Shown in pieces: positions 60,345 through 64,000 of a stretch of DNA of 64,000 bases (the stretch's first letter is position 1; every line of letters begins with the position of its first letter). Source of the DNA: Streptomyces sp. NBC_00162. Its GTDB lineage: Bacteria; Actinomycetota; Actinomycetes; Streptomycetales; Streptomycetaceae. Location of the stretch: positions 3,658,001-3,722,000 of the forward strand of contig NZ_CP102509.1 in NCBI RefSeq assembly GCF_024611995.1, given 5' to 3'. The notes under the pieces were generated by a model. It saw only the letters and a list, made by a program, of their open reading frames with translations. It had not been told where the DNA came from and searched no databases. The translations under genes and the position numbers were made by a program.

Positions 60345-60863
60345 ATGAGCGAGCAGCAGCCGAATCCTTACGCGAGCGACCCCAGCCAGGGCGGCGACTA
60401 CAGGTGGGGCCCGGGCGAGGCCAGTTACGGCTACCCGCAGCCCTACCCGGGAGCCCCGGCTTACCAGCCCACGATGGGCGCCGGCGTACCGGCCCCCGCC
60501 TACCCCGCCGCCACCCCGGGCGGCGCCAGCTTCTCTGTCGGCGACATCAGCGTCGCCGGCGACCAGATCATCACCCCGTCGGGCTCGATGCCGCTCAGGG
60601 GCGCGATGTGGAACGCGACGGACTTCTCGCGCACCGAGGAGAAGATCCCGACCCACGCGATCATCCTGGCCGTCATCTTCTTCCTGTTCTGCCTGCTCGG
60701 CCTGCTGTTCCTCCTGATGAAGGAGAAGAAGACCACGGGCTACATCCAGATCACGGTCACCAGCGGCGGCCGCCACCACTCCACGATGCTCCCGGCCACG
60801 GACGCAATGTCGTACCAACGGGTGATGGGCCAGATCAACTACGCGCGGTCGCTGAGCATCTGA
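60345..60863 (+). CDS. Membrane protein with proline/tyrosine-rich N-terminus
   Basis: This 172-residue protein has a Pro/Gly/Tyr-rich, low-complexity N-terminal 60 residues (GPGEASYGYPQPYPGAPAYQ). A short beta-rich region with conserved-looking GDISVAGDQIITPSG precedes one transmembrane helix (ILAVIFFLFCLLGLLFLLMK, about 106-125) and a cytoplasmic or external tail ends it. Such proteins are common in actinobacteria and unassigned. ATG 60345 is used. Confidence 0.8.
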   Translation: MSEQQPNPYASDPSQGGDYRWGPGEASYGYPQPYPGAPAYQPTMGAGVPAPAYPAATPGGASFSVGDISVAGDQIITPSGSMPLRGAMWNATDFSRTEEKIPTHAIILAVIFFLFCLLGLLFLLMKEKKTTGYIQITVTSGGRHHSTMLPATDAMSYQRVMGQINYARSLSI

Positions 60864-60901
60864 GGGGCGGGGGCGGGGCGGGGGCGGGGCGCTGGGCGGG
60901 G

Positions 60902-61242
60902 CGGTGGCTTCGGGGGTCGGGGTCTCAGCGGGGCGGGATCAGGGAGGGTTTGGGGGTTTCCCGTCAGTCCCACTGTCTCCCCGGGTCGGGACGGTCCCTC
61001 AAGAGCGCTCCTTCGTCGCGTCGCTTCGCGATGTCGCTGCGCTCCACTCTTGACCGACCGTCCCGCCCCGGAAAGACAGGACTGTCGGGAAGCCCCCAAA
61101 AGAACGGTCCACCGGTTCCATGAATGAGCAAGGGGCATCAGGGACCGACTCCCTGGTTCCCAGGGGCAGGGTCTGAGCCCGGGCCCGTCGGGAGGGGATC
61201 CTGGGTCGGCGGGCGCATCAGATCGCTACACACTTCTCGCCC
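60902..61242 (+). repeat. Left arm of a 1-kb inverted repeat
   Basis: This arm matches the reverse complement of 61582-61926 through most of its length. Clear blocks are 60945-61000 with 61838-61885, 61057-61119 with 61705-61769, and 61178-61242 with 61582-61650. Short indels and substitutions fall without codon pattern. Short frames in it (for example on the minus strand ending in WTVLLGASRQSCLSGAGRSV-type sequence) are repeats of the same non-coding DNA, not genes. Confidence 0.8.
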
Positions 61243-61581
61243 ATGGCGTCCGGCGCCCGTCTGGGGCTGGACATAAGCCGCCCACGGCCGGCACACACCT
61301 CTCCATCACGCGACTGCGGGCAGTCTGTCCCTATTTGGCAGCGAGTTGAGAGCCAATCGATCACTTCCCGGAGTGAGAGACCCAAAAGTCCGGCACCACA
61401 CTCCGTCAGAGCACTTTCCGTGCCCGCGACCGCCCGCAGACGCCTACCGAGGGGGTCAACTGACGGTCTGGGGCGGCTTGTGTCCAGACCATGACGGTCT
61501 GATCGCCGCCAGAGCACCTCAGGCGGGCAGCGACCAGTGGGCGGCCTATTCCCAGCCCCAGACAGCCCACAGCCGCCAGAC
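61243..61581. other. Central spacer of the inverted repeat
   Basis: About 340 bases of single-copy sequence, with weaker inverted similarity at its edges (both contain GTCTGGGGCTGG and GCCGCCCA-type pieces). It is somewhat less GC-rich in places (GAGTTGAGAGCCAATCGATC). No gene with good codon structure is seen. Confidence 0.55.
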
Positions 61582-61926
61582 AATGAGCAAGTGCGTAGCG
61601 ATCTGACGCGCCCACCGACCCCGCATCCCCTCCCGACGGGCCCGGGCGCATGCCCGCCCACGGCCACCAAGCAGCCGGTCCCTGATCTCCCCCGGTCTGA
61701 ATCGTGAACCAGTGGACCGTTCTTTTGGGGGCTTCCCGACAGTCCTGTCTTTCCGGGGCGGGACGGTCTGTCAAGGGTGGCCGAAGGCCATCGCGAAGCG
61801 ACGCGACGACGAAGGAGGAGCGCCCTTTACAGACCGGCCCGACCCGGGGAGACAGTGGGACTGACGGGAAACCCCCAAACCCTCCCCGATCCCGCCCCGC
61901 CGAGACCCCGCCCCCCGAAGCCACCG
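61582..61926 (-). repeat. Right arm of the 1-kb inverted repeat
   Basis: Reverse-complement partner of 60902-61242. It ends next to a short CCGAAGCCC tandem run and about 105 bases before the next gene. The whole composite is 1025 bases long. Confidence 0.8.
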
Positions 61927-62030
61927 AAGCCCCCGAAGCCCCCGCCCCACATCCCCCCGCGCCCCCACCCCACCCCCACCGCTCCGAAACACAGTGGCGG
62001 AAGGAGCAAGGCCCCCGCGAAGATCCGGGA

Positions 62031-62795
62031 ATGAGCGTTTACTTTGAGGTGTCCGGGCCCGCCGATGGGCCCGCCGTCGTCCTGCTGCACTCTTCCGTCT
62101 GTGACCGGCGCATGTGGGATCCCCAGTGGGGTCCGCTGGCCGAGGCCGGGTTCCGGGTGGTCCGGCTCGACTTTCGGACCTGTGGGAACTCCCCCGCCGC
62201 GCAAGCCACGTACAGCGACGACGGGGACGTCCTCGCGCTGATGGACCGGCTCGGGGTCGAGCGTGCCGCGGTCGTCGGGTCCTCGTACGGCGGGCAGGTC
62301 GCCCTGCAGATCGCCGCCCTGCACCCGGAGCGGGTGACCCGGCTGGCCCTGCTCTGCGCGGGTCGCCCGGGGTATCGGCCCGACAGCCCGGAGGTGGAGG
62401 AGTTCCGCGCCGCCGAGGACGCGTTGACGGAGGCCGGTGATCTGGCCGGCGCGGCCGCGCTGAACGCCCGTACCTGGCTGGGCCCGGACGCCGACCAAGC
62501 CGCGCATGCCCTCGTACAAGCCATGCAGCTGGGGAACTTCCAGGGTGCCCTGGCCTCCACCGGGGACCACGAACTCCCCGCGCCGGAGGTCGATCTCGCC
62601 GCCATAACCGTCCCGGTCCTCGCCGTCGGAGGCGCCCACGACCTCCCCGACTACCGCCACATCGCCGCCGAACTCCCGGCCCTCGTCCCCGGCGCGCGGC
62701 ACGTCGAACTCCCCTGGGCCGGCCACCTGCCCTCGATGGAGCGCCCCGCCGAGATCACGGACCTGATGCTGGAGTTCCTCCACCCGATCCGGTGA
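62031..62795 (+). CDS. Alpha/beta hydrolase
   Basis: This 254-residue hydrolase has a complete triad: nucleophile Ser in VVGSSYGGQVAL (about 84), Asp in VGGAHDLPDY and His in WAGHLPSME. VLLHSSVCDRRMW forms the oxyanion-hole region. ATG 62031 follows the inverted repeat. The substrate is unknown; the closest general relatives are 3-oxoadipate-enol-lactonase-like hydrolases. Confidence 0.88.
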   Translation: MSVYFEVSGPADGPAVVLLHSSVCDRRMWDPQWGPLAEAGFRVVRLDFRTCGNSPAAQATYSDDGDVLALMDRLGVERAAVVGSSYGGQVALQIAALHPERVTRLALLCAGRPGYRPDSPEVEEFRAAEDALTEAGDLAGAAALNARTWLGPDADQAAHALVQAMQLGNFQGALASTGDHELPAPEVDLAAITVPVLAVGGAHDLPDYRHIAAELPALVPGARHVELPWAGHLPSMERPAEITDLMLEFLHPIR

Positions 62796-62870
62796 AGAGA
62801 GTGCTTACGGGACGCGGGCCTGCCACCGTCCTACGATGATGCTCTCGACCCAGCCCACGGGAGGCCCGGA

Positions 62871-63536
62871 ATGTCCACAGCACCCGTCGAGCACTCTGAG
62901 TACGCCGGCGAGGAGGAGCCGCTGAGCCTCCTCGAAGAGGCCGACCTGCTCATGGAGCGGAACCCCGGCTACCGCGTCGAGATCATCGGAGGCATCCTCA
63001 CCGTGACCCCGCCCCCAGACCTCCCGCACGCACGAGTCCTAACGGACCTCATGCTGCCGTTCCTGAGTGCCGGCCTGCACGGACCCGAGTCCCAGGTCGT
63101 GCAAGGTGTCGGCCTATGGCTGCCCGGCGGTCCGGAGGACTACGCGATCCCCGACCTCTCCGTGGTCGACGCCGACATCGATGACCATCTCATCGAGTTC
63201 AACTGCTACGACCCGGTGGTGTTCCGTCTGGTCCTGGAAGTGACCTCGTCGAACTACAACAACGACCTGCGCGCCAAGGCCGCCGCCTATGCCCAGGCCG
63301 GGATCCCCGTCTACGTCATCGTCAACCGCAAGCACCAGCGGGTACACGTCCTGACCGACCCCGCCGACGGGACGTACGACAGCCACCGGATCCTCGCCAC
63401 AGGCGAGCTCGCCACCCTGCCCGACTCCCTCGGCGCCAAGGTCACGCTAGACGTCGACGAACTCCTGGCGGCGGGGCGGCCGCGGCCCCGTAAGCAGGCC
63501 GTCCCGCCGGCGACGGACGAGACCTCCCAGGCCTAG
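62871..63536 (+). CDS. Uma2-family putative endonuclease
   Basis: This 221-residue DUF820/Uma2 protein has a PD-(D/E)xK-like core: YAIPDLSVVDADID, then LVLEVTSSNYNNDLRAKAAA with Glu and Lys, and YAQAGIPVYVIVNRK. Uma2 proteins are abundant in actinobacteria and cyanobacteria; nuclease activity is predicted but their role is unknown. ATG 62871 is used. Confidence 0.85.
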   Translation: MSTAPVEHSEYAGEEEPLSLLEEADLLMERNPGYRVEIIGGILTVTPPPDLPHARVLTDLMLPFLSAGLHGPESQVVQGVGLWLPGGPEDYAIPDLSVVDADIDDHLIEFNCYDPVVFRLVLEVTSSNYNNDLRAKAAAYAQAGIPVYVIVNRKHQRVHVLTDPADGTYDSHRILATGELATLPDSLGAKVTLDVDELLAAGRPRPRKQAVPPATDETSQA

Positions 63537-63537
63537 G

Positions 63538-63912
63538 TCACTGCTTGCGTTCGGCCGCGCTGCGTTCCACGCAGAACTCGTTGCCCTCGGGGTCGGCCAG
63601 TGTCACCCAGCCCGTGCCGTCGGGGTTGCGGTGGTCGCCGACCACGGTGGCGCCCAGGGCGAGGATGCGTTCGACCTCCTCGTCGCGCGTGCGGTCCTGC
63701 GGCTGCAGATCCACGTGCACCCGGTTCTTCACGGTCTTGGCGTCGGGCACCGTCACGAACAGCAGCGCCGAACCGGGCGCCGTGACCAGGGCTTCGGGGT
63801 CGCCCGGGAAATCCTCGTCGGAGATCTTGCCGTCCAGGACGCCGGCCCAGAACTGCCCCAGGGCGTAGGCGTCGGAGCAGTCGAAGGTGAGGTGTCGTAC
63901 GAGAGAAGTCAT
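63538..63912 (-). CDS. VOC/glyoxalase-fold protein
   Basis: This 124-residue vicinal-oxygen-chelate protein has two beta-alpha-beta-beta-beta units. VRHLTFDCSDAYALGQFW opens it and GWVTLADPEGNEFCVERS is the typical C-terminal metal strand (Glu). VHVDLQPQDRTRDEEVERIL fits the family. Small proteins of this kind are often annotated as glyoxalase/bleomycin-resistance-like, without known substrate. It is convergent with the Uma2 gene. Confidence 0.85.
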   Translation of the reverse strand: MTSLVRHLTFDCSDAYALGQFWAGVLDGKISDEDFPGDPEALVTAPGSALLFVTVPDAKTVKNRVHVDLQPQDRTRDEEVERILALGATVVGDHRNPDGTGWVTLADPEGNEFCVERSAAERKQ

Positions 63913-63992
63913 GGCCGGACTATCGGCCAGGCCCGCGCTCCCTGTCCACCGAGTTCGAGAGCCGGGCCGGGCGCTGTGATGGACTGGGCGCC

Positions 63993-64000
63993 ATGACCGA
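63993..64000 (+). CDS. Possible start of a gene cut by the window edge
   Basis: ATGACCGA begins 81 bases upstream of the VOC gene, divergently, in a position where a gene start would be expected. Only eight bases are visible, so nothing more can be said. Confidence 0.2.

Noticed and set aside
60839..60850. CTACGCGCG in the last codons of the membrane protein gene
   Set aside because: Only half of the palindrome is present, it is inside a coding sequence and is not followed by a nucleoside gene.
61218..61670. 150-residue minus-strand frame in the inverted repeat, and the related frames at 60839-61138 and 61704-61920
   Set aside because: They translate the same repeated DNA (for example the same WTVLLGASRQSCLSGAGRS string in both arms) with indels that ignore codons; not genes.

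Overview
The window is high-GC actinobacterial chromosome, almost certainly from a Streptomyces. The support is third-position G/C codon use, GTG/TTG starts, and a gene order (pccB-accE-maf-accA2, pnp-pgm, afsQ1/afsQ2/sigQ, deoC, add, deoA-cdd-nucleoside ABC transporter, NeuB-type cell-wall glycan genes, sdhCDAB) that I recall as running like the S. coelicolor SCO4926 to SCO4855 region, read in the opposite direction. I see no tRNA, rRNA, CRISPR array or prophage. The only mobile sequence is a TnpB gene cut by the left edge.

Layout. 1-1.0 kb: 3' part of an IS200/IS605-type TnpB with hairpins at its right end. 1.0-6.4 kb: acyl-CoA carboxylase genes (pccB, accE, accA2) interleaved with a tiny membrane protein, maf and a membrane protein. 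6.5-12.3 kb: DeoR-family regulator, quinone dehydrogenase, gamma-glutamylcyclotransferase-like gene, pnp and a phosphosugar mutase. 12.4-16.9 kb: lipoprotein-afsQ2-afsQ1, divergent sigQ, uridine kinase. 17-20.7 kb: secreted protein and deoC-ALDH-truncated ALDH. 20.9-25.2 kb: surface protein, class F-like sortase, small membrane proteins, lipoprotein. 25.3-32.4 kb: add, hydrolase, cupin, ATP-grasp/LuxR pair, LysR/MFS pair. 32.5-34.6 kb: L,D-transpeptidase, ECF sigma factor, STAS protein. 34.8-41.9 kb: deoA, cdd and a complete BMP-type nucleoside ABC transporter. 43.5-50.2 kb: sialic-acid-like (probably teichulosonic acid) glycan genes. 50.2-55.6 kb: exporter, B12-dependent mutase large subunit, second L,D-transpeptidase, ECF sigma factor with membrane partner. 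55.9-60.1 kb: OHCU-decarboxylase-like gene and sdhCDAB. 60.3-64 kb: small genes around a 1-kb non-coding inverted repeat.

The main theme is nucleoside salvage. Import (BMP lipoprotein, ATPase, two permeases), deamination (add, cdd), phosphorolysis (pnp, deoA), sugar-phosphate handling (mutase, deoC) and acetaldehyde disposal (ALDH) are spread over 32 kb among unrelated genes. Six 12-bp palindromic sites, CTACGCGCGTAG or close variants, lie immediately upstream of pnp, deoC, add, deoA, the ABC operon and bmp. This looks like one operator family defining a scattered regulon. The repressor is unproven; the DeoR-family gene beside pnp is the obvious candidate.

Other points of interest are a NeuA-NeuB fusion reading frame, a catalytically gutted ALDH translationally coupled to an intact one, an ABC ATPase gene with no standard start codon, a paired palindrome around an ATP-grasp/LuxR intergenic region, a sigma factor and STAS gene overlapping antisense, and the 1-kb inverted repeat.
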